Shown here: piece by piece, positions 16,071 through 23,181 of the stretch
Position numbering within the stretch: the stretch's first letter is position 1
How the letters are laid out: the number at the start of each line of letters is the position of its first letter
Source of the DNA: Hyphomicrobiales bacterium
Lineage (GTDB): Bacteria; Pseudomonadota; Alphaproteobacteria; Rhizobiales; Xanthobacteraceae
Length of the DNA stretch: 35,433 bases
Assembly: GCA_003135415.1 (NCBI GenBank)
Contig: PLBP01000003.1
Coordinates: 1-35,433, forward strand
Reading direction: 5' to 3'
The notes under the pieces: generated by a model
The model's input: only the letters and a program-made list of their open reading frames with translations
Database searches by the model: none
What the model was told of the DNA's origin: nothing
Translations under genes and position numbers: made by a program

Positions 16071-17195
16071 ATGACGCTGAAAAAATTCTATCGCTTATTT
16101 CTGCTGGCAACGGCGTGTATGGTCGTCCTCACGTCAATCACGTTTTTCTTATATCCCGCTCGATCGGAAGACGCCGCCGGAAAAGAAGTCCTGGGCAAGT
16201 TCAGAATCGATTCAAATTTGCAGCGAATAAAGGACGAACAAAACGGCCCTTCCGACGATTCGGCCGACACTCCAGAAAATTTGCAATCGCCGTTTGGCAA
16301 TAGAGCAATCTACGGGAAGGATACTCGCCTGGATTGGGGGCAAATCAAGCCGGAAAAAATCAAGGCAATCGCTCGCTCAAGCGTCGCTTTATTTCGGGAA
16401 ATTTCGCTCGTTTCAGTGGAAGGTAGGAAGGAACAAAAGTTTGGCTTATTGGCGCGAACTCTAGGAGAACAGTCGTTCGACGAAGCGAGGGGAGCGCGTC
16501 TCTGCAAGAGCGAGCGTTTTACCGCTCAATTGGTGGTCCCGATTTGCTCCGGCGTTCTGGTTGGCGAAGACCTCGTTGTGACGGCAGGTCATTGCATTAA
16601 GGAGGCGAGTCATGACCGTGGCTCTCCCGCCTTGGACAGCCTTCGCTTTGTTTTCGGTTTCACCGCAAAAAACGAGAAAGATCGGGGTCAGTCGGAATTT
16701 GATGCGCGGCAGATATTTCGCGGGATTGAACTAGTCGGCAGCGGTTATACTTCAAAAGAAAACGGCAGCGAGGATTGGGCGGTCGTGCGGCTTGATCGGA
16801 AGGTATCGGTCGATATTGCATCGCCGGTGAAAAATATTCGCACAACCAATGTCAAAAAAGGCGAACGTGTTTACGCAATCGGTTATCCGACCGGGTTACC
16901 GCTCAAATACGTCTCCGGCGCACGAATAAGCGATGACAAGCCAGGCGCAAAGTTTTTTATTGCGGACCTAAGTGTGTTCCAAGGTAACTCAGGCTCGGGC
17001 GTGTTTCTGAGCGGGACGAATGAACTTATTGGAATTCTTGTCAGGGGAGACCGAGATTATTATCTGGATGAGAATGCGGGCCGTTGTGCGAGGGCTTACA
17101 TCTGCGATCTCACTAAGTGTACCGGGGAAGCTGTGACTCGAATTCAAGATAGCAAGATTCAGGCGATTATTTCCGGAGATCACACTCCCCAGTGA
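16071..17195 (+). CDS. Membrane-anchored trypsin-like peptidase (V8/S1B type)
   Basis: A 374-residue protein with an N-terminal hydrophobic helix (FYRLFLLATACMVVLTSITF) that is likely a signal anchor or signal peptide. A linker of about 120 residues leads to the protease domain: ICSGVLVGEDLVVTAGHCIK with His174, EDWAVVRLDR with Asp235, and VFQGNSGSGVF with Ser307. The GNSGSG serine motif and short domain resemble the glutamyl-endopeptidase/V8 branch rather than the classical trypsin upstream; there is no obvious Asp189 equivalent. The C-terminal cysteines (GRCARAYICDLTKC) may form disulfides. It is the last gene of sub-cluster 1, separated from the previous one by 40 bases. Confidence 0.87.
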   Translation: MTLKKFYRLFLLATACMVVLTSITFFLYPARSEDAAGKEVLGKFRIDSNLQRIKDEQNGPSDDSADTPENLQSPFGNRAIYGKDTRLDWGQIKPEKIKAIARSSVALFREISLVSVEGRKEQKFGLLARTLGEQSFDEARGARLCKSERFTAQLVVPICSGVLVGEDLVVTAGHCIKEASHDRGSPALDSLRFVFGFTAKNEKDRGQSEFDARQIFRGIELVGSGYTSKENGSEDWAVVRLDRKVSVDIASPVKNIRTTNVKKGERVYAIGYPTGLPLKYVSGARISDDKPGAKFFIADLSVFQGNSGSGVFLSGTNELIGILVRGDRDYYLDENAGRCARAYICDLTKCTGEAVTRIQDSKIQAIISGDHTPQ

Positions 17196-17941
17196 ATGAT
17201 TTGGCGCCGATTTTGGTTCTACGGACTGGTCGGTTTTTTGCTAAATACCGATCAGTCGCGGCAAGGGGCCGCGCTTGATTGAGATTGGTGAGCATGGATA
17301 ACCAGGTCGTCTGTTCGCCATCAATCGCGGCTGCACAAATTCGGTGTTGGTACGGTTGCTGGTCTCGCAGACTTTTCCTTCCGGAAAAGTGCTTGTAGTT
17401 CATTGGCTTGCCTGACAAATTTGTGTTCAGCCCTGGGCACCAGTAAATTATCGTGTATTTTCACGCACTTAGCTTGATTTCTCGGATCTCTCAATAGCAT
17501 CAGAACGTAGCCGCGTGACGCAAGACCTTGGCACCTATCTTGAATAACATATCTTGCAATATCGTCAGCCAAGATTACGCGTCTAAACTTGGCAATAAGC
17601 GGACCAGCCAATCGGGTGCGCTGTCGTACGCTTATGGGGGATAGGCGAATGCAAAGTAGACATGCCACTAATTCCGATTCTGACTCAAATCTTATGCCGC
17701 CGACATGGCCGACAATACCACTCTTGTGCCGCGATCCAGCCAAACGCGTTGCTTTGCTATCGACCGTCGGCCCATTAAAATTTCGTTTCAACCGTCACCA
17801 TCTGACCGCTGGCACAAATGCTAATGCTAAACTAACATCCCAACTGGGCCACTCCCGTGAGGCGATCAAAGCCGCTCCGATGAAACCACTGTTCGGAATG
17901 GCTGCGCGAAAATTTTTAGAAGTTGCGGCGCCGGATTCCCG
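17196..17941. other. Gap between the two island sub-clusters
   Basis: 746 bases without a convincing gene. Near its start, ACTGGTCGG (17225-17233) pairs with CCGATCAGT (17248-17256), and CGCGGC/GCCGCG (17257-17262, 17268-17273) make a second small hairpin; neither is followed by a clear T-run. Repeat copy A follows at 17327-17444. Open frames on both strands between 17320 and 17950 show no family resemblance or ribosome binding site. The RyR-gene promoter should lie in the last part, but is not recognisable. Confidence 0.55.
17327..17444 (+). repeat. Long direct repeat copy A (left flank of sub-cluster 2)
   Basis: 118 bases that align with 21981-22096 with one 2-base gap and roughly 15-20 substitutions. 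Nearly identical stretches include AATTCGGTGTTGGTACGGTT, GCTGGTCTCGCA and GTGTTCAGCCCTGGGCACCA. Inside, ACTTTTCC and GGAAAAGT form a perfect hairpin with a TTCC loop. Similarity stops abruptly at CCAGT on the right. Confidence 0.85.
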
Positions 17942-20143
17942 ATGTTTCTGAAGCGTTTCGTCTTGTTTTCAACGGTTGTCGGCGTTGCTTTGTTATTTGG
18001 CCTCGGCAGCGCCGGTTCAGGACTTCAGCTTTGCTCTCCCGCCGCGCTTCCCGGCGACGAAATCTGGACCCGATGGCAACACGTTTACCAAGCGGTTCAG
18101 TTGGTATTCAGCTCGTCGCGGGCTTCTTCAAATCCCGATTGTTTTACCGGAAGCCTTTTCGGCAGCGCGCTGATTCAAGTTTCATCCCGGACTCTTCCCG
18201 CGATCCTCGCAGTTGCGCTGTTATTCGCCGCTTGGCTTGTCTTGGGACCGTCCATTCATCAATGGTGGTTCCGCCAATGGGGAAAACACACGATCGTCGC
18301 CGGAGAGCCCGAAGCTATTCGCGAGGTAGCGCGTCAAGCCCGGCATCAAGGCGGCGTGGCATTTCTTGCGGTCAATCAGGACCATCTCGAACGGCTCCGG
18401 CGGCAATTCTGGCTGTCTTTGATCGAACCAATATATGCGCCGGAAAACGTCGCACATGTGCTTGACCGGATTGGCTGCGGAAAAGCACAAGACGTAATCG
18501 CCGCATCGACGAGCGATGTGGCGAATATCGAGATCAGCAGGGCGGCGATTCAGTTGGCCAATCCCGGCGCTTCACGCCGGCCAAATATCGTGACCCTCAT
18601 CGAACAGGCGGGACTGCGCAATTTGCGCGCACATGAACTTGCGCAGGACGCTTCCGCTCGCAATGTCGAACTAACCGTGGTTTCTCTCGGCCAAATGCAG
18701 ATCCGACAAGGCATAAAATTGGCGATTCCGTATCAGTCCAAAATTGTCGCTGCACGACGTGTGCATGTGATCGTTTCGGGTTCAGGCTTGCTGCTGCTGC
18801 CACTGGCGATGCAAATTATGCGGCAGGCTTATGAACTTCGATCACAAAAGCCGATGGTGACCATCGTGCGATTTGGAAACGATAATTTTTCCGAGGCCGC
18901 TGTTGAACGGATCAAATCTGCGACGCTCGCGGCGGATATCCGCGTTATCTCCGGCGACGCAAGCGACGACGCCGGCTTCGAGCGGGCGATCGGCCAGGTT
19001 GGGTTCGACCAGTACCCCATTTTTGCTATCCACTGTATCGAAGGAAATGATGGTGAGGCGGAGGTACTCGCCCGGCGCTGGGAAAAAACCTTGCGCCAGT
19101 TCGGGCAAGAAGTTCCTCCGATCGCGATCTACCCGTCCGCCGCGGCTCCGGATACGAAGGCATTGCCGGCCGGCGGCAGCGGCATGTGGCGATGGTCTCC
19201 GCTAATTCAGATCGCCACCGCCCGCGGTTTTGCAAGTACGATTGATCGCCATGCGCGGGCGATCCATGATGATTTTATCGATCAAGAACGGAAAAAATAC
19301 GGTGCGAAATTTCCGACCCAGTTCAGCCACGCCGCGTGGCCCGATCTGCCGGCCGAATTTCAAGACGACAACCGCGCCGTCGCGGACCATTTCGACACCA
19401 AGCTCATGATGATCGGTTGCCGCACCGCCGACGGCGCTGATCTACCAGCATACGAGCTAACGGCTGAGGAAATAGAACTACTTTCCGCGGTCGAGCACGC
19501 GCGCTGGATGGCGGGAAAATCCCTGAACGGCTGGAAGTATGGAAAAGAGCGCAACGATCAACAGCGGCTTCATCCGAGCATGATGGATTACGATTCTCTT
19601 TCGGAGGCGGAGAAGCAAAAGGATCGCAACAATATCATTATCATGCCTCGACAGCTGGCCCTGGTGAATAAGCGCGTGGTTCGAGACTTCGCGTGTGGGA
19701 TCGTTATTGCCAACGATCCCACGCGATCCGATCGATTTGAGTCCTTGATTTCGCCGCTCCTGGACTGGCCTGGTCGAAATCCAGGGCGGTACCCCGTTAT
19801 ATGGATTACGCTGGATTTCGCCCGGGCCGCCTCGCTCGCGGAAGCCCTTATCCGGGCGGGCCTTTCCATCGGTATCGTTCATGGGGGAGCGGGAGGCATC
19901 GCAGGTGTAAATTCGCTTGATCCCGACCGTCTCAGACTCGCCCGCATCATGAAATCGGCGGATAGGCACCTGATTTTTGCCAAGGACGAAAGGCTCAATG
20001 CCGCATCCGGGGAGCGGCACCACCACTATCAATCCTGCGATGCCCTTGTGATTGAGAACGATATCGATCCGATGCCGCCGCATCGGACAATCGCAACATG
20101 GGATAGCCAGAGGGGGATTGCCGATGCGAGCTGGCTCGTCTGA
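17942..20143 (+). CDS. Membrane-anchored Rossmann (TrkA_N-like)/RyR-domain protein
   Basis: A 733-residue protein with two transmembrane helices (about 4-24 and 83-101, AILAVALLFAAWLVLGP) and a loop between them, then cytosolic domains. HTIVAGEPEAIREVARQARH (from about 119) and VHVIVSGSGLLLLPLAMQIM (from about 276) look like two degenerate nucleotide-binding Rossmann units of the TrkA_N type. The RyR domain spans about 505-570: EIELLSAVEHARWMAGKSLN, GWKYG and LHPSMMDYDSLSE, the hallmark of ryanodine-receptor repeats as found in bacteria. A C-terminal Rossmann-like segment (PVIWITLDFARAASLAEALI, HGGAGG) follows. Prokaryotic RyR domains have been proposed to sense nucleotide-like ligands in conflict systems; a sensor role here is inference. 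Its 3' end overlaps the caspase-FGE gene by 20 bases. Confidence 0.85.
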   Translation: MFLKRFVLFSTVVGVALLFGLGSAGSGLQLCSPAALPGDEIWTRWQHVYQAVQLVFSSSRASSNPDCFTGSLFGSALIQVSSRTLPAILAVALLFAAWLVLGPSIHQWWFRQWGKHTIVAGEPEAIREVARQARHQGGVAFLAVNQDHLERLRRQFWLSLIEPIYAPENVAHVLDRIGCGKAQDVIAASTSDVANIEISRAAIQLANPGASRRPNIVTLIEQAGLRNLRAHELAQDASARNVELTVVSLGQMQIRQGIKLAIPYQSKIVAARRVHVIVSGSGLLLLPLAMQIMRQAYELRSQKPMVTIVRFGNDNFSEAAVERIKSATLAADIRVISGDASDDAGFERAIGQVGFDQYPIFAIHCIEGNDGEAEVLARRWEKTLRQFGQEVPPIAIYPSAAAPDTKALPAGGSGMWRWSPLIQIATARGFASTIDRHARAIHDDFIDQERKKYGAKFPTQFSHAAWPDLPAEFQDDNRAVADHFDTKLMMIGCRTADGADLPAYELTAEEIELLSAVEHARWMAGKSLNGWKYGKERNDQQRLHPSMMDYDSLSEAEKQKDRNNIIIMPRQLALVNKRVVRDFACGIVIANDPTRSDRFESLISPLLDWPGRNPGRYPVIWITLDFARAASLAEALIRAGLSIGIVHGGAGGIAGVNSLDPDRLRLARIMKSADRHLIFAKDERLNAASGERHHHYQSCDALVIENDIDPMPPHRTIATWDSQRGIADASWLV

Positions 20144-22058
20144 TCCCCGAGGTTCGACCCCTTGCGCGCGAGGGCTGAAAACTGCGCTAGCGGTCTGCGT
20201 TCTCATCGCCGCTGCATCGTCATTGGGATCATCCGGCGCTTTCGCCCAGAGTCAGCCACAAGGCGACGCGATTTCGGCCCGAGGCGTGGTCGTCCAGAAG
20301 GCCGAGGAGCAGCTCTCGAAAATCGAAGTGAAGCTCGACCCGAAGCACAGCTTCGCGCTCGTGCTCGGTATCGACACATTCGACGATCGCGCCTGGCCTC
20401 GCCTCCCCGGAGTGCTCAAGGAAATTCAAGAAGTTCAGGCCGCCTTCAAAAGCCATGGATTCCAGATCGAGACAAATTTGATTGGGGACGACGAAGCGAA
20501 TGCCGGTCTCAAACCGCTCGGTGCCGAAGAGCTCAACCGCCGGATCCGGGACTTTCTCGACAAACACGGCCGCGATGCCGGAAATCGACTCCTCATCTAT
20601 GTCGCGACCCACGGCTATGCCGACCGCGGTTCAAGCAGAAATCTGGAATCAAAGGGATATGGATATCTCGTGACAAAAGACACTCCCGATCCGCGCACGC
20701 AAAATTTTGCCAGCCACGCGTATTCGGTGACGAAGCTCGCCGATGAATTGCTGACGGTGCAGGCGCAGCACGTTTATTTCTTTTTCAATGCCTGTTTTTC
20801 CGGCGCGATGGTTCCGCTGATTCAGGTGCGCGAGAAAACCGAAAGCGGCGTTGCCCAGGAATTGGAGGATGGCGTCGCGGACTGGGCGCAAAGATTGCTC
20901 GCGCATAATGCGCGCCTTATCCTTACGGCAGGAAGCGACGATCAGACGGTGCCCGACGTCAACAACCCGTTCTCCAAGGCGGTGATCGAGGGTCTGGCGG
21001 GCGCCGCGGACCAGAACGGAGACGGGCTTATCTTGGGAAGCGAACTCGCTTCCTATGTGCGCGCTCGTGTGGCCACTGAGACCCGGCGCAAACAGCATCC
21101 CAACGATCCGGTTTTTGCGTTTGTGCCGAAAATCACCCCGCCGGCCAAGCCGAGAGGCGATCTCAAGACCGAGAAGTTGCTAACGATCGACTATTCGCAA
21201 AACGGCGATTTTGTTTTTCTGTCGCCGCGCGGAGCGCGCCGCGGCGCACTGGAGGGGCAGGAATTCACGGCGCTGCAGCAGAAATTGCCGCCAACCCAAT
21301 CGATCGACTGCCCGGATTGCCCTATCATGCTCAAGATTCCGGGCAGCGAAAAAGCGTCGGCATTTTCCCTCGCGCAAACCGAGACTACATTTTCGCAATG
21401 GGATGCATGTTATCGTGATTTCTACTGCCATAGCTGGATCGAGGATCACGGTCTGGGCCGAGGTAACAGGCCGGTTTCGGGAATCACCTGGCAGGACGCG
21501 CTGCAATTCGTGTCCTGGCTCAATTCGAAGATCGAAAAGTCTCCGTGCAAGGAATATCGGATTCCCACCCCCGACGAATGGAAATTCGCCGCGCGCGGCA
21601 ACACGACGACACGCTATCCTTGGGGCGATCGCGTCGAACTCGACCAAGCCAATTGCTGGGATTGCGGATCGCCTTGGGACGGTAGGGGGCCCGCGCCTGT
21701 CGGACGATTTTCACCGAACGTATTCGACCTTTACGACATGATCGGCAATCTGTGGGAATGGGTGGAGTCGCCCGACAATCAATGCAGACCTGCGGATATG
21801 CTGGCGGACGGCCACTGTCCCCGAGACGGCAATGTGATGGGCGGCGGCTACTCGACAAAACTCGAGGAAATTTCCCTCGAAAAAATGGGAAGTATTCCGC
21901 GCACTTCGAATGACAAGCATCGATCCTATCGGCTGGCTTCTGTCGGGCTGCGCGTCGCGTGCACCCTTCGAAAGGGGCAGGCGGCTGCAAATTCGGTGTT
22001 GGTACGGTTGCTGGTCTCGCAAACTTTTCTTTCCGAAAAATTGCTTGTAATTCATTAG
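20124..22058 (+). CDS. Secreted caspase (C14)/formylglycine-generating-enzyme-like fusion
   Basis: A 644-residue protein from the ATG at 20124, chosen for its AGGGGG seven bases upstream and because a signal peptide follows (ALAVCVLIAAASSLGSSGAF, cleavage near AQS). The caspase domain (about 70-365) opens HSFALVLGIDTF and has His163 in YVATHGYAD and Cys224 in FFNACFSG. The FGE-sulfatase domain (about 400-620) is marked by LAQTETTFSQWDACY, RIPTPDEWKFAARG, YPWGD, NVFDLYDMIGNLWEWV and the closing GLRVA. The two catalytic cysteines of true formylglycine-generating enzymes are not in the expected region, so this domain is probably a binding module. The last 25 residues are encoded by repeat copy B and look like an unrelated tail. 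It overlaps the RyR gene, implying coupled expression. Confidence 0.88.
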   Translation: MRAGSSDPRGSTPCARGLKTALAVCVLIAAASSLGSSGAFAQSQPQGDAISARGVVVQKAEEQLSKIEVKLDPKHSFALVLGIDTFDDRAWPRLPGVLKEIQEVQAAFKSHGFQIETNLIGDDEANAGLKPLGAEELNRRIRDFLDKHGRDAGNRLLIYVATHGYADRGSSRNLESKGYGYLVTKDTPDPRTQNFASHAYSVTKLADELLTVQAQHVYFFFNACFSGAMVPLIQVREKTESGVAQELEDGVADWAQRLLAHNARLILTAGSDDQTVPDVNNPFSKAVIEGLAGAADQNGDGLILGSELASYVRARVATETRRKQHPNDPVFAFVPKITPPAKPRGDLKTEKLLTIDYSQNGDFVFLSPRGARRGALEGQEFTALQQKLPPTQSIDCPDCPIMLKIPGSEKASAFSLAQTETTFSQWDACYRDFYCHSWIEDHGLGRGNRPVSGITWQDALQFVSWLNSKIEKSPCKEYRIPTPDEWKFAARGNTTTRYPWGDRVELDQANCWDCGSPWDGRGPAPVGRFSPNVFDLYDMIGNLWEWVESPDNQCRPADMLADGHCPRDGNVMGGGYSTKLEEISLEKMGSIPRTSNDKHRSYRLASVGLRVACTLRKGQAAANSVLVRLLVSQTFLSEKLLVIH

Positions 22059-22096
22059 GTTACCCGGATAGTTGGTGTTCAGCCCTGGGCACCAGT
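21981..22096 (+). repeat. Long direct repeat copy B (right flank of sub-cluster 2)
   Basis: 116 bases matching copy A at 17327-17444. It begins inside the coding end of the caspase-FGE gene, contains its stop codon, and ends at CCAGT just before unrelated sequence. The inner hairpin of copy A is weakened here (ACTTTTC / GAAAAAT). Confidence 0.85.
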
Positions 22097-22179
22097 TCCT
22101 ATTCTTATAGCAACACATCGCGCAACATAATCGTCCATGATCTCAACGGCGCGGGACGGCGATCAAGAGGGAGATATCG

Positions 22180-22608
22180 ATGACAATGAACTCACGGGGT
22201 TCAGGATGGGCAACCGCCGCCGCTCTTGCAGGACGGCTGATCTATGCAGCTGTCTTCATCATGGCGGTCAGCTTCAAGCTGATCGACATCAGTGCGACAG
22301 CGAGCTTCATTGCATCGGCTGGATTTCCCTTGCCACTCGCGCTTGCCTGGCTCGCCGCCGCCTTTGAGCTTGCCCTCATTGTATGTTTTCTCACCGGAGC
22401 ATATTTTTCCGAAGCCTGTCTGCTCGCGGCGGCCTATGTGCTGTTCCTGGGGTTCACCTTTCACGGACCATCGCATTGGGCCGGGAACCAAGCGGAGTTT
22501 GGGTTCTTCGTCGATCACTTCACCTTCGCCGCTGGACTTTTATTCGCCGCGGCATATGGGCCGGGGCGCGCGCTCGCAATGAAGGCTGGAATCCTGCGCC
22601 ACAGTTAG
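22180..22608 (+). CDS. DoxX family membrane protein
   Basis: A 142-residue inner-membrane protein with four predicted helices. DoxX features are GRLIYAAVFIMAVSFKLIDI in helix 1, a second helix starting FPLPLALAWLAAAFELALIV, and the closing FGFFVDHFTFAAGLLFAAAY, GPGRAL. The family is loosely linked to thiol/quinone redox functions and to thiosulfate:quinone oxidoreductase, but most members are uncharacterised. GAGGGAG lies just upstream of the ATG at 22180. It follows repeat copy B by about 80 bases and is not obviously part of the protease island; GC content is higher. Confidence 0.85.
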   Translation: MTMNSRGSGWATAAALAGRLIYAAVFIMAVSFKLIDISATASFIASAGFPLPLALAWLAAAFELALIVCFLTGAYFSEACLLAAAYVLFLGFTFHGPSHWAGNQAEFGFFVDHFTFAAGLLFAAAYGPGRALAMKAGILRHS

Positions 22609-22680
22609 TTTGCCGGACCCGGTTGTGGGGACTGAATCGGGCATCGCGCCTTGAAGCGGCGCGTTAATGGCGCGTCGTGG

Positions 22681-22703
22681 ATGTCCGCCTTGGGTACTTG
22701 GCG
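22681..22703 (+). repeat. Fragment of the TGTCCGCT-type intergenic repeat
   Basis: ATGTCCGCCTTGGGTACTTG followed by GCG resembles the first half of copies 3 and 4. It stands immediately left of the glnII remnant, at the edge of the 573-base gap 22609-23181, whose other contents are that remnant and its terminator. Confidence 0.45.
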
Positions 22704-22726
22704 AAGCCAAGCCAGCCAAAAGATGA

Positions 22727-22879
22727 TTTGGCATACACAGCTTCGCAAACAACGGATACAAAGGTTATCTCGAAGATCGCCGCCCTAAGTCACAGGGCGA
22801 CCCTTACGCGGTCGCTTCTCAGATATTGAAGACGATTGCATCTGTACTGACGGGCGCCAAAGTTTCGGCTGCGGCTTAA
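22727..22879 (+). pseudogene. glnII: 3' remnant of glnII (type II glutamine synthetase)
   Basis: In frame after a TGA at 22724-22726 the translation reads HSFANNGYKGYLEDRRPKSQ, then GDPYAVASQILKTIASV and an alanine-rich end. This is nearly the exact C-terminus of the eukaryotic-type (GSII) glutamine synthetase found in Bradyrhizobium and other rhizobia, where the corresponding stretch contains NNGYKGYLEDRRPNSQGDPY. Everything upstream of HSF, about 85% of the enzyme including the active site, is missing. The stop codon and a strong terminator downstream are retained, so this is the clean 3' stub of a gene that was cut by deletion or recombination near 22727. An intact copy may exist elsewhere. 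Confidence 0.85.
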
Positions 22880-22930
22880 GCGATCGTCACGGCATAGACG
22901 CAAGCACACTCACCTCCTAGTGCTTCGTTC

Positions 22931-22970
22931 GAACCCCCGGTGTGGGCCTCACGCCGGGGGTTCACTTTTT
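22931..22970 (+). terminator. Strong rho-independent terminator after the glnII remnant
   Basis: GAACCCCCGG (22931-22940) pairs perfectly with CCGGGGGTTC (22954-22963), and the stem can be extended inward with G-U pairs around a small GCC loop. ACTTTTT follows directly. It is about 50 bases beyond the remnant's stop codon and would also insulate the serpin gene from upstream transcription. Confidence 0.85.
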
Positions 22971-23181
22971 CCCCGGTTCATTGCACCGATCTCGCACTGC
23001 GCGAATTACGTGCAAGGCTTTACGCTCGCGATTGCCTATGCGTGAGAATTTTTTGCCTACTCAGAATGCCAGCAATATTAAGCGAACTTAAAAAATCAGT
23101 AATGTTGCAGCCCCACAGGCGCCGGAAATCCGCCTCGTTGTTTGCCGTGAATGTCGACGGCGACACGAATGGAGATTCCTG

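Noticed and set aside
17321-17951. Open frames on both strands between the island sub-clusters (17321-17791 minus, 17589-17951 plus)
   Set aside because: No family resemblance or ribosome binding site; the minus frame partly consists of repeat copy A. A decayed gene cannot be excluded.
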